Part shown: piece by piece, positions 21,050-30,517 of the stretch
Numbering within the stretch: position 1 is the stretch's first letter
Layout: each line of letters starts with the position of its first letter
Assembly (NCBI RefSeq): GCF_003144115.1
Contig: NW_020312008.1
Location: 90,477-154,476, forward strand
DNA length: 64,000 nt
Reading direction: 5' to 3'
From: Tilletiopsis washingtonensis
Lineage: Eukaryota; Basidiomycota; Exobasidiomycetes; Entylomatales
The notes under the pieces: model-generated
Told to the model about the DNA's origin: nothing
What the model saw: only the letters and a program-made list of their open reading frames with translations
The model's database searches: none
Program-made: the position numbers and the translations under genes

Positions 21050-21571
21050 GACCTTACTACTTGCTGAGCTGTACTGAGAGCCCACAGGGCCACGCCTCTT
21101 CATGTAATCCTGATCATCTTGTCGTTCGGCGCGTCGTGCGCACGCTGTTGTCCATCGAGCGGGTTGGGAACGCTTCGCCTGCGAGCTGTGGCAAGCAAGT
21201 GGCCAGAACCAAGCTTGGCGAGCGTGTTGCTGCGACAAGCGCTCTCGACATCGTCCTCTTGCATGCTATCGACTCGGCCGAGGTTGCGGCGTGACCCCTG
21301 AGTGTGACGCAGGTACGTGATCGAGACGCGCGTCGGGTGGAGGAGCGGCGTCGACGTTGGCAAGCTCAGAAGGGCATTATGCCGCGCCCCGAGCTTGCTT
21401 CATGACCGCCACACCCACTCAGCAACCATTGCTGCTGCTGTCACGACCACCTCTTCTCTCCGCTCTACGTTCTACGCCAGGGCGTCCGCATCGGCACGTC
21501 TGCGGGCCTAGCCACGCACGGCTGCGAGCTCGCCGCAACGCACCGGCCCTGCGTTGCGTCTTGTCTTCGCC
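21050..21571. other. Gene-free stretch between F-box genes 1 and 2
   Basis: 522 bp. Downstream flank of paralog 1 and presumed promoter of paralog 2; a C/T-rich patch lies at 21420-21500. No gene is seen. Confidence 0.45.
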
Positions 21572-23657
21572 ATGACGGACTCAAGCCCAAACGCAGAGCC
21601 GGCCGCGCCGAACCCCTTCGTCGCTGCGGCAGCGAGCCTTTCTGGTGCAAGCGACGCTGCTCCCAGCTCCGCGGCCGCTACTTCAAGCTCCCACCATGCC
21701 GCAGCGACGAGCGACGCCTCGTCGAGCGCCGAACGCGCTGATTCGACGGCAACCGCTGCCTCAAGCCGTCACGAAGCTGCCGAGATGACTCCTCCTTCGC
21801 ACTCTCTCGCCACTCCGCCTGCGGGCCTTTCTGCTGCCGCAAGCACGGCCGGCGCTGCCTCGAGCCTTCCTGCGACGACTCTTGGAGCGCCTCGCACGGA
21901 GTCCAGCGGGCCGCTGGCCCGTCTTCCGCCCGAGCTGCTGCTGCTGCTCGTCGACTCGCTCGATGCGGACTCCTACCTCGCGCTAGCGCAGACGTGTGGT
22001 CACCTGCGCCGCGCCTTCCGCAAGCCGATCTTCCTCAAGCACATCGTCGCGTGCCCGAGCAGCGACAAGCCGCGTCCGTGGGAGCGGCGTGTGTCGGACC
22101 CGCTGGTGAGTCTGCCTTACCTCGGGCACGCAATGCACAGGCGCTCACGTACTGTTCTAGTGGGAGCAGCTCATCCTCGAGACGAAGCTCGTCAAGCGCG
22201 CCACCTCCACCCCGCTCCGCTGCTCGGGCCTCGAGCAAGACTCTGAGATTGCGCAGACAATGAGTCTAAGCACAGACGGGCGCTACATCGTGTACCAAGT
22301 GTCTTGCCTCTTCGCCGGCTTCCACATTTCGCCGCGGGCGCCTGCACCGTCGCGCCATTACACGGTGTGGCTGTGGGACATCTTTGCCGACTCTCACTTC
22401 GAATTGGCGGACTTGGCTCCTCAGGCTTGCCATAATGGCTTCAGCTTGCATGTAGAGCACGATCTCCTGCTCGTCTACCACAGGGGCGAGACGACTTTGT
22501 GGCACCTCAACGATCTGTCTGCGCCGCTGTTCTCTCAGACTCTGGACTACAACGCAACCTCGCCTCGGGTGCGGCCCGTGCAGGATAGCTCATCCTGCGG
22601 GCTCGCAGACTCGGGCAGATATCTCGTCGTACGCGTTGCCAACAGCAACGAAGTTTCAGTGCTGCAGGTCGACGCGCTCAAGAGACAGGGCTTGCCCGCA
22701 GCTCGCGTGCTTAGCTGGAAGGAGGTCGACGCCTTTGCCTTCTCAAGCGCCTCGTCGGACGTTCTCATTGCCGCTGATCAGCGCGTTCAACACTGGAACG
22801 TCGACACCCGTCAAATGCTGCACGAGGAAGACTACGCGCACTTTCCAGCACCTCCAGGGCTGCTCGCGATGAGTCAAGACGGGAAACGAGCTGTCGCTTG
22901 TCCATGGGGCAGCGGAAAGTGGGGAGCTGTTCAAGAGTCGTGCGCATGGGCACTGAGGGAGCCTTCATGGCCTCTTACGCGCTTTCCGTCGCTCGACGTC
23001 TGTCGCGCTCGTTACGCCGAGTACGACTATGGCCGCCCACACGTGCTGTCTTCCGACGGGCGCTTCTGGGCTTACTCAGTCTCCTTCTACCCCGACGTAG
23101 ACGACGAGGGAGGTCAGATCGACGACGACGACTTCGCACACCACTTTACGATCCTGCACGACCTGATCAATCCTGCAGCGCCGCCTCTTGCTGTGAGGGA
23201 CTGGGGCGACTACGACGAGAGAGATACCGACGAGGCTTTCCGATCCGAGATGGTCGCCAAGCTGCTCTTCATCGAGCTGGCCGGAAGCCAGTCGGCAATC
23301 GAATCGTCGCGCCCAGTGGAGCTCGCCGAATGCTCAGATTCGCAGACGGCCGAAGAGGCGTCTTGGGCTCTGGAGAGGGTAAATGCCCAGTATGTCGAGA
23401 TCGAACGAGCTTCCGACGCTGCCGGCAAGGATGCGACATCGCCCGCGCCACCAGCCTCACTGCTGCGCGACCAGATGGGATGGACGGAGCTTTTTGCCGC
23501 AGAGCTGTCGCGGGACAAGCGCTGGGTTGCCTTGTCCGGCGGCGAACTTATGAAGATCGTGCTTGTGCCGCTCACGGCGCCGCACGACCTCTACGACGAT
23601 GCGTTCGACAGGCGTCCGTACGAGCCATCTTTGCACGACGAAGCCGGCGTCGACTGA
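21572..23657 (+). CDS. F-box protein with propeller-like repeats, paralog 2
   Basis: Exons 21572-22105 and 22161-23657, split by a 55-nt intron, give 676 residues. A Ser/Ala/Thr-rich N-terminus of about 110 residues precedes the best F-box of the family (LARLPPELLLLLVDSLDADS ... LAQTCGHLRRAF), then KHIVACPSSDKPRPWERR and, across the intron, DPL-WEQLILE. Blade-like segments LSTDGRYIVY, LSSDGRFWAY and LSRDKRWVAL recur through the C-terminal part. An acidic insert (DDEGGQIDDDDF) lies in one loop. The intron position inside DPLWEQL has no counterpart in paralog 1, whose single intron is near its 3' end. Start ATG 21572 was preferred to 21554 by context, and both are in frame. Confidence 0.75.
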
Positions 23658-25001
23658 GCCGCACGCCGGCACACGCACAAGCAGACGGATTCGCGGCGCC
23701 GGCGCCGGCGCCAGGATCGCAAGCTCCGGCCGCACTCGGCTCTTCTTCGTCCAACACACCACGGCACACTCCGTCACTTCCCGCCTCTGCTCTCTTCCTC
23801 TCGCGGCGCTGCTGCGCTCTGTCCCCTCTCGACCCTCTCGACCCTCTCGACCCTCTCGACCCTCTCGACCGCCTCGACCGCCATGAATGATCATCACTTT
23901 GCCGTGTGCCTCTGTCTGACGCAGCACCGAAGGTAGCGGTAGCGCGTCGAAGGCAGAACGGCGCGGCGTGCTTGCGGCCCTACAGCTCCGTCCACGTCAC
24001 GCCCGCAGGAGCCGCGCTGTCGATGCACAGCAGAAGGGCTCTGCGAGCCGCTGCTCAGAATACGCCGCGATGCTGAAAATGTCAAAGCGCAGCGAAAGTG
24101 TTCGGGACTGTAGCTGATTGCTAGCGGCCACGTCGTCGAAGAAGGAGCCGAGCGGAGGAGGATTGACGGCGATGCAGCGCGTCTCGACGGCGACACAGCG
24201 CGTCTCTCCTGCACGCCTTGTGCCTCACCGCTGCCTCGTTGTCGTGCCATGCAGCCTCAGAGACGCACACCCATGGGGCAGACACGTCGCAGCCACGTTG
24301 CGTACACATTGCACCGCTGCCAGAACGTGCGAGACGCAGGACGTCATGCGCTGTGCTGTGCGACGTTGAGTCGGCCTGCCGGCGGCACGGGAGCGGACCG
24401 GCGCCGGCTCGACGTGCGCTCGACCCGGATGGCCGCAGAGCCGCAGCAGCTGCCCATCTGATGCCTGATGGCGCTTCGTTCCAGCGTGCAGCCACGGTCC
24501 CTTCCCGGCTCGGAGCCGGCAGCTGCAGCTTGAGTTGGCCGCCGGCGTGCCAGGGGCAGCAGCTTTGGGCGCAAGCGTGAGACGGGCCGCCGCTCCCGCT
24601 GCGGCGAAGGCGGTCGAGTCATACGCGCATGAGCCCGCGGCGCCGTGCAGCGGCAAGCCGGAAGGATCAAGGCACGCACCGCGTGGCTGCAGCGGCGGCG
24701 GCGGGCGGGGCGGGCAGAGCGGCCGCAGCACGCCAAGCGCGCAAGGCGGGAGAACTGCAGCCGGGCAGCGGGCAGTCGCTCGCTGCACCGCACACAGGCG
24801 CCGTGCCCGGCGTCGCTGCCGTGTGCAGGCGCCTCATAAGGGCGGCGCGTGCCTGGCGCACTGTTGCCGGCCCCATCTTTCGCTCCTCCAAGCACCTCCC
24901 TCCTCGCGTCGCCCTCTCCAGCCTCTGGCACACCCCGCGCTCGACCAGCGCACCATCTCCTTCTGGCACACCCTACAGCACCACATCGCCACTCTCCCAC
25001 A
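23658..25001. other. Gene-free region between F-box gene 2 and the bZIP leader
   Basis: About 1.3 kb. It holds a 9-bp minisatellite (see separate entry) and, toward 24900-25000, a C-rich promoter-like stretch. The frames present are Arg/Ala-biased, overlap in several phases, and resemble nothing known. Confidence 0.45.
23824..23881 (+). repeat. 9-bp tandem repeat (CCCTCTCGA)n
   Basis: About five near-perfect CCCTCTCGA units, ending in CCGCCTCGACCGCC variants, lie 170 bp after the F-box gene 2 stop codon. It is a minisatellite of the kind that changes length readily. Confidence 0.9.
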
Positions 25002-25019
25002 ATGCTCTGCCTTGCCTAA
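25002..25019 (+). promoter_or_regulatory. uORF1 in the bZIP gene leader
   Basis: ATG CTC TGC CTT GCC TAA, a five-codon upstream ORF 148 nt before the main start. It lies after a C-rich region that could hold the transcription start. Its role is inferred by analogy with GCN4-type leaders. Confidence 0.5.
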
Positions 25020-25091
25020 GCGCCTCTGCTCGTCGTCCGACGAACACCCCACCCCCAACCCACCCAGACACAACGCCGCGACTCGCCCACC

Positions 25092-25208
25092 ATGGTGCGC
25101 CCAACATGCCTCTTCCTCGGCACTGCCTCGACACAACAACAACAACAGCAACAACAAGCCAGTCAGAATGAGCAACAGTCTTGCACAGCTGGCGGGCCAG
25201 GAGTGTGA
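25092..25208 (+). promoter_or_regulatory. uORF2, strong-context ORF overlapping the bZIP start
   Basis: The ATG in CCCACCATGG is an excellent initiation context. This frame runs through a CAA-rich stretch, crosses the bZIP ATG in a different frame, and ends at TGA 25206-25208 in unspliced RNA, or three codons past the splice junction in spliced RNA. A ribosome starting here would bypass the main ATG. Confidence 0.5.
25106..25171 (+). promoter_or_regulatory. uORF3, stop overlaps the bZIP start codon
   Basis: A 21-codon frame (MPLPRHCLDTTTTT...). Its TGA shares bases with the main start in AATGAG, the classic termination-reinitiation arrangement. The CAACAACAA-rich leader should be unstructured and favour scanning. 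Confidence 0.5.
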
Positions 25209-26190
25209 GTTTGTCGCCGTCTCACATGCCGCATCACACTCGTCCTGACACACCTCACCAGTCACTTCTGAGCCCGTCGACTTTTCCTTTCCCGTGCACT
25301 CTTCGCCCTTTGAGGCGCTCAGCGCCGACGACTTCTTCTCCTCTCCGGAGTGGAGCACGAGCGACAGCAGCACGGACCCGTCGCCGGCGCTCTCCGCGGC
25401 CTTCGACTTCTCCTCGTGCGATGCCACGCCGCTGCTCGAGCACGACGACATGCCGCTCGACGAGTCGTACGACGCATACGCCGCACTGCCGCTCTTTGGC
25501 GGCGCCGGCCTCGACGGCTTCGCCGACAGCAAGAGCCTCGCCAGCCTGCCGCTCGGCGGCACGACACAGGCCGAGGGCATGAAGCTGCCGCTCCTCACCG
25601 ACGCCGCGGCACTGCTCAACGCCTTTGGCGGTGCTGCACTGCACGATGCACAGGCCGAGGCGCCCACCACCGTGTCCGGCGCCGAGCTTCTCGCCGTCGA
25701 GGCTGCCTCTACCGTCGTCGAGCCCGCCGTCGAGGCTCCGGCACCGACGTCGGCACTCGACCTACCGGCACTGCACGGCATCAAGCGTCGCGCGACGGCC
25801 GACGAGCTCCTGCCGCTCGACGCGCCCATCCAAGCTCGTCACTACGCTTCGCCGTCGAGCACCAGCCGCAAGGCCATCAAGGCTCTCCCGGCTCGCAAGC
25901 GTCGTGCTGCCGCTGCCGCTGCCGCTTCTGGCGCATCGACGCCCGTCGCCGAAGCTACGCCGGCTTCGCCCGAAGGCGACTGCGAAGCCTCCTTTGCGCT
26001 CGCCGAGGCCAAGATCGCGGCGACGCGCGACCCGGTCGCTGCCAAGCGTCTGAGCAACACGCTCGCCGCCCGTCGCAGCCGTCACCGCAAGGCCGAGGAG
26101 CTCAAGACGCTGCACGACACCATCGCGGCGCTCAAGGAGGAGTGCGAGGGCTGGAAGCGCCGGTGTCTTGCGCTTGAGGCCGAGCAGTGA
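25168..26190 (+). CDS. GCN4: Gcn4/Cpc1-type bZIP transcription activator
   Basis: Exons 25168-25204 and 25262-26190 join to 321 residues. The C-terminal 53 residues (269-321) are a Gcn4-class bZIP: DPVAAKRLSNTLAARRSRHRK matches the NTxAARRSRxRK DNA-contact core, and the zipper heptads are L296, L303, W310 and L317. The N-terminal half is acidic and aromatic (FEALSADDFFSSPEW, DESYDAYAAL), as expected of an activation domain. Gcn4/Cpc1 proteins turn on amino-acid biosynthesis genes under starvation. The leader carries three short upstream ORFs, so translation is probably controlled through eIF2 phosphorylation as in GCN4 and ATF4. The intron lies after codon 12. A different bZIP subclass is possible, but the basic region is closest to Gcn4. 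Confidence 0.85.
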
Positions 26191-26651
26191 CGAGCAGCGC
26201 TCTTCGTCGTCTCGCTCCACGTCCGTTCGTTCCCGCACGCTCACCGATCAAAAATCTTTCGCATCCTTGCGTCGCATACCCAAGACGACGCACCTACTGC
26301 TCGCCTCTTTCTCGCTCGCTCTTTCGCATCTCTCCCGCTCCCTTCGCTTGACCCACTGTCTCGGTCCGTGCCTCGACCCACTGTAGTCTTCTGAGCTGTG
26401 CTCTCGTGATGAAATTGTATCGCTGCTCGCCTTCATTCTGCCTGAGTGCCTGAGATTTGCTTGCACGCTGAGATGTGAAATGCAGCGAGGGAGCGGACTC
26501 AGAGCGCATCGATCGGGCAGAGGATGGCCCGAGCGGCAGCGGAGTGCCGACTTCGAGCGGCGAGGCGGCGGTTCAGAGCCGCGCGTCAGGGGGTGCCGCT
26601 CTTCTCTTCCCACCACGACGACCTAATCAAGCCGCCTCGTGTTCGCCCAGC
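26191..26651. other. Gene-free stretch between bZIP and ECM15-like genes
   Basis: 461 bp holding the bZIP 3' flank and the presumed ECM15 promoter, with pyrimidine-rich sequence at 26270-26360. No gene is seen. Confidence 0.45.
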
Positions 26652-27261
26652 ATGTACGCCGTAGCGTGCGTGCGCTCCGTCTCCTCAAGCCGCCACGCGC
26701 TGACTTCGTGGCGCGCACGCACAGCGACTTCTGTCTCATCCCGATGAACACGCCGACGCCGAGCGTCGGCGCTTACATCGCGGCGTGCCAGCGCGTGCTG
26801 GAGCGGTATGCGAAGCAGGACGGCTTCAAGTACGAGGTGCGTCCGCTATGGCTTGCATGCGCTACGTAGCTGACGCCGTGAGGCTCACAGATGCAGTACG
26901 TCGCTAGCTGAGAACAGCTGAGCACGCAGACGACAGACTGATCTCTGCGGCGCAGCGGGTACGGCACGAACCTCGAGGGCTCATTCAGCGTCGTCTGCCG
27001 CGCGATCGAGGAGTGCCACGAGGCCGTGCACGCCATGGGAGTGCGTGCCTCTCTGCACACTCTGATCTCTACATCGCTCGCTGATGCCCACCACAGTGCC
27101 CACGCATCGCGACGGACATTCGCATCGGCACGCGCACCGACAAGCCAGCGCCCGGTGCGGCGGCCAGCGAGGGAGAGACACAGGGAGAGGAGTGGGAGAA
27201 GGGCCTGGGCGAGAATGAGCGCAAGCGCGAGAGCGTCAGACGACGGCTCGCACAGGAGTGA
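26652..27261 (+). CDS. ECM15: ECM15/DUF77 (UPF0045, MTH1187-like) protein
   Basis: Small ferredoxin-like-fold protein of the UPF0045 family; relatives bind thiamine-type ligands or have an unclear role, and yeast ECM15 is linked to cell-wall phenotypes. Five exons join in phase to 126 residues: 26652-26665, 26725-26836, 26891-26895, 26956-27040, 27097-27261. Conserved parts are the start ADFCLIPMNTPTPSVGAYI, then HGYGTNLEGS, and CPRIATDIRIGTRTDKP. Exon 3 is only 5 nt (ATGCA) and supplies the M and most of the H codon that the family needs between KYE and GYGT. The C-terminus has about 30 extra charged residues after the conserved RTDKP. Start and microexon are inferred from splice signals and family fit. 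Confidence 0.78.
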
Positions 27262-27733
27262 GGGAGGAATGGTCATTGATGAGTCTTCGAGAGAGATACG
27301 AGAGGGACGAGATAATCGAGAGTAAACAGGAGAGCACGACGAGCTGGCGGACAGAAAGTTAGGCCGTCGACCGACGTGAGGCGAACCGAAGGGAGAAATC
27401 GAGCCACGGCGGACGAGAGGCGGGTGGAAAGAGCTTGAGGTCATGGTGGATCAAGCAAAAAGACGGAAAGGAGAGCGGCTTGCAGCTGGCGGTCGAAGAC
27501 ACATCTGCGCACGTCGAGGAGCCTTTTGCGGGCCGTCATGGAAGAGGACGGAAGAGATGGGACGTGTACACTATGGTGCGGCGAAGCTGAAGCGACCAGG
27601 CGTAGCGAACGGCGCTGCGCACTACAGCAGAAGCGATAGAGCGTCTGACGATGAGTGGCGCAAGACTGTCTTTCCGAATGACGAGCGCGAGAGTAGAGGA
27701 GCAAAGACGAGGCAGTGTGCTGCTGTCGGCGGC
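27262..27733. other. Gene-free stretch between convergent ECM15 and F-box gene 3
   Basis: 472 bp, purine-rich on the plus strand (GAGA-like runs at 27270-27330). Shared 3' flank; nothing recognised. Confidence 0.45.
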
Positions 27734-29839
27734 TCACTCATTGGCCCATCCGCGCACTCGCTGGCCAGGTTCACCGTTGAAGCAGCAATTCGCATCTCGA
27801 AGCAGATTGCGGTGCAGCACCTCCGAGGCGCGGATAGGGAAGATCAAGTTGGAGACCGGCGATGATTCTCGAAGCGGCATGACCATCCACTGTTTGTCAG
27901 GCGACAAGCACGAGGGCTGCTGCTGAAGAAAGTCGCAGGGCCATCCGTGGCGAGACAGCAGCGAGAGGTTCTCAGAATCCTTGACAGTCGCAGCGGAGGT
28001 CCAAGCCGGTGAGATCTCCCGGACTTTGAGGCTGCGCAGGCTTTCCGGCACCATTGCGAATTGCTCCTGCGTGTCCTCGTCATTCTGGCCGCCGGAGAAG
28101 TCCCAGAAAGGCAAGGTGTATGTTGCCGAACTTGCGCGCGTGTGTAGATCTGCAAACAGACCTGGCCAAGCGCTCAGTTCGGCGAACATCAGTGCCATCG
28201 CCTCGCGAATGTCTGTGCCGTCGTAATCGCATCCGGCATCCCATGACAGAGGCTCTGTGCGCGTGTCCGGCGAGTCAAGATCATAGATCAGAGTGGCGCA
28301 GGTGTGTTCGTGCCTGTGGGGCAGCTGACCCTCCGGACTATATGCCCAGAAACGCCCATCCGGTGACAGAACGCTTGAATAGTCACATGCATAGCCGAGT
28401 GTTGGGATCGGAGCGCATTGAGCAGAGTCGCTGAAGTCCCATGTACAGGCAGCAGCGTACTGGGTGCTCTTGCCAGCAAGCTGAGTGTGCTCTTCAGGAC
28501 GTGAGAGACTGACAACACGTTGGCCGTTCTCCGAGAGCTCGAGCCGTCCCGGAAGCGCTGGAAAGTCAGAGAACAATCTTGATGTCAGCAGGATGGGGAC
28601 GCCAGACTCGTTGGTAGCCCAGTGCTGCACAGTATTTGCAGGGACGTGATAGCAAGCTGCTTCCGGCGGCGGTAACTTTGAGAGCGCAGGGATGTCGAGA
28701 GCCGGAGCCGGACCGTGCAGCGTGCCGAGATCAAATGCCCCTGCGAGTACAATGTTTGGCGAGCCGTTGGAGCACGCAGCTGCGTACACGCCCGTCCAGG
28801 TGAAGGCAGCAGCCGATGAAGTGCTGTTGCGCTCTTTCAGCACCTCGACTCGATGTAGCAGCACTCTCTGCTCCTCGTGTACCATGAGATACGTGGCCTT
28901 CTGCAGCAGAGCAACCATTGGCCGGCGTTCGTAGGTGACTGTGCCTTGCAACGTCTCTTTTGTTGAGTAGAGGACGCGGCTGAGGTGAGCGTCTAGGTGC
29001 CACAGCGTTGCTCTCTGTACGAGGTCGCGAGCGAGGAGCAAGTCGTGCTGCACATGCAGGCTGATCCTGAAGCCGTAGTGGCAAGACAGCTCCATGTCCA
29101 GTTTGAAGCAGCGATCTGCGTAGAGGTCCCACAGGCAGAGCCAGGTGAAGCGGCTTCGTTGCTCCGAAGGTAGTCCAATGGGCGGCGTGCGATATGGGTA
29201 CTGCAGCAACCACGCAACGTACCGGCCGTCGTCGCTGATACTCGGAGCGTAATTCATGCCCGGGTAGTCGGGAGTCTGCAGAATCCGCTGACGCGCGCGG
29301 TCAACGAATGCCGTCTGGATGATGAGCTGCTCCCATAGCGGGTTGAGATTCGATGATCGACACTCCTCCCAGGCACGGGGACCCGAGCTTCTTGGGCACG
29401 CCACGACTCGCTGCAAGAGCCCCGACGTGGTCAGAGTGCGACGCAGCGTGCGGCACGTGCTGGAGAGCTGCACATGGTCTCGGGCGTCGACCAGATCGAT
29501 GACGCACAGAAGCACGTCAAGCGGGAGGCGAAGGAGCGGCGCGCTCGGCGCAGAGACCGCTGCCGTGCCTGCGATGAGGAGCGGCGCGCTCAGCGCAGAG
29601 ACCGCTGCCCTGCCTGCGATGAGGAGCGGCGCGCTCGACGCTGAGACCGCTGCTCTGTCTGCGGTGAGGAGTGGCGCGCTTGACGCTGATATCGCAGCGC
29701 TGACTGCGATGAGCGTGCTCGGCGCTGAGGGCTCTGCACTGGCTGTGTCGGCGAGCGGCGCGCTCGGCGCTGAGTGTCCTGCTGCGCTATCTGAGACGGC
29801 GGCCTCGACGATGTCGTGCAGCTCAGAGGGGAACGACAT
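27734..29839 (-). CDS. F-box protein with propeller-like repeats, paralog 3
   Basis: Single-exon frame of 701 residues from the ATG at 29839 (MSFPSELHD). The N-terminus contains four 15-residue repeats of the type SAPLLIAGRAAVSAL just before the F-box (LLRLPLDVLLCVIDLVDARD ... LSSTCRTLRRTL). Then comes the family signature VVACPRSSGPRAWEE and NPLWEQLIIQ, contiguous here whereas paralog 2 has an intron. Blade-like segments are ISDDGRYVAW, LSPDGRFWAY and LSPDKQWMVM, with DLYADRCFKLD and LWHLDAHLSRVLYS echoing paralogs 2 and 4. It lies head-to-tail with paralog 4 and opposite to paralogs 1 and 2. An upstream in-frame ATG at 30040 exists but adds sequence with no family counterpart. Confidence 0.75.
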   Translation of the reverse strand: MSFPSELHDIVEAAVSDSAAGHSAPSAPLADTASAEPSAPSTLIAVSAAISASSAPLLTADRAAVSASSAPLLIAGRAAVSALSAPLLIAGTAAVSAPSAPLLRLPLDVLLCVIDLVDARDHVQLSSTCRTLRRTLTTSGLLQRVVACPRSSGPRAWEECRSSNLNPLWEQLIIQTAFVDRARQRILQTPDYPGMNYAPSISDDGRYVAWLLQYPYRTPPIGLPSEQRSRFTWLCLWDLYADRCFKLDMELSCHYGFRISLHVQHDLLLARDLVQRATLWHLDAHLSRVLYSTKETLQGTVTYERRPMVALLQKATYLMVHEEQRVLLHRVEVLKERNSTSSAAAFTWTGVYAAACSNGSPNIVLAGAFDLGTLHGPAPALDIPALSKLPPPEAACYHVPANTVQHWATNESGVPILLTSRLFSDFPALPGRLELSENGQRVVSLSRPEEHTQLAGKSTQYAAACTWDFSDSAQCAPIPTLGYACDYSSVLSPDGRFWAYSPEGQLPHRHEHTCATLIYDLDSPDTRTEPLSWDAGCDYDGTDIREAMALMFAELSAWPGLFADLHTRASSATYTLPFWDFSGGQNDEDTQEQFAMVPESLRSLKVREISPAWTSAATVKDSENLSLLSRHGWPCDFLQQQPSCLSPDKQWMVMPLRESSPVSNLIFPIRASEVLHRNLLRDANCCFNGEPGQRVRGWANE
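29532..29711 (-). repeat. 45-bp coding minisatellite, four units
   Basis: Units begin at 29532, 29577, 29622 and 29667, each starting AGGAG(C/T)GGCGCGCT on the plus strand, with a degenerate fifth partial unit after. In frame on the minus strand they encode the 15-residue repeats just N-terminal to the F-box of paralog 3. Confidence 0.88.
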
Positions 29840-30517
29840 GATGTGTGACTCCGCTCTCGTGGTGGGTGATCGTGGTCGTGGCGAGGGGGGCCGAGCTCGT
29901 CGCCCGCCGGCCGTGATGAGCCTCATGTCGGGCATGCGCAGCGCCGCGCGGGACGCGTGCGTGTCGCCTACTTTGACTTCAGCGAAGAGGGGCCATGCCG
30001 CCCACTCGCCGCCTGCCACGACCTCCTGCACAAACATCACCCACCGGCACCCAGTAGACTTAAGCGATTAGATTCCAGCAATACGAGCTTGAAGGCAACA
30101 TCGAGCGCCAGCGGCGTGCGACGCAAGTTTCGCACGGCAAATACATGCATCGCTGTGCGACGATGGTGTGGCCACGTCATGTGCTGCGTTAGAGAGTCTC
30201 GCATGCGGCTAAGTATCGATTCTGGACATTCGGGGGGCGCGAGCTACAACAGCGCAGGAGAGGCAAGATGCTGCGCAGTATAGTGCAACAGGCATAGCGG
30301 GGAGGACTTCGAAGCTGATCGAAGAGACAGGCACTGACAGAGAAAGAGAGCGAGTCGTGGGAGGCTGGGGTGAGGAAGCGGCGAACGACGAGCGGAGCGA
30401 CTCGATTCTGATTGTGCTGAGCGTTGGCTGCGACACTCCTCAGCGAGCGTGAAGCCGTGGTCGCAAGAGCGGTGCGCTCTCAAAGTCGGACTTGAGTCCA
30501 GCCGAACGTCGAGCCTA
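29840..30517. other. Gene-free stretch between F-box genes 3 and 4
   Basis: 678 bp: promoter side of paralog 3 and downstream flank of paralog 4. No gene, RNA or clear repeat is seen. Confidence 0.45.
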
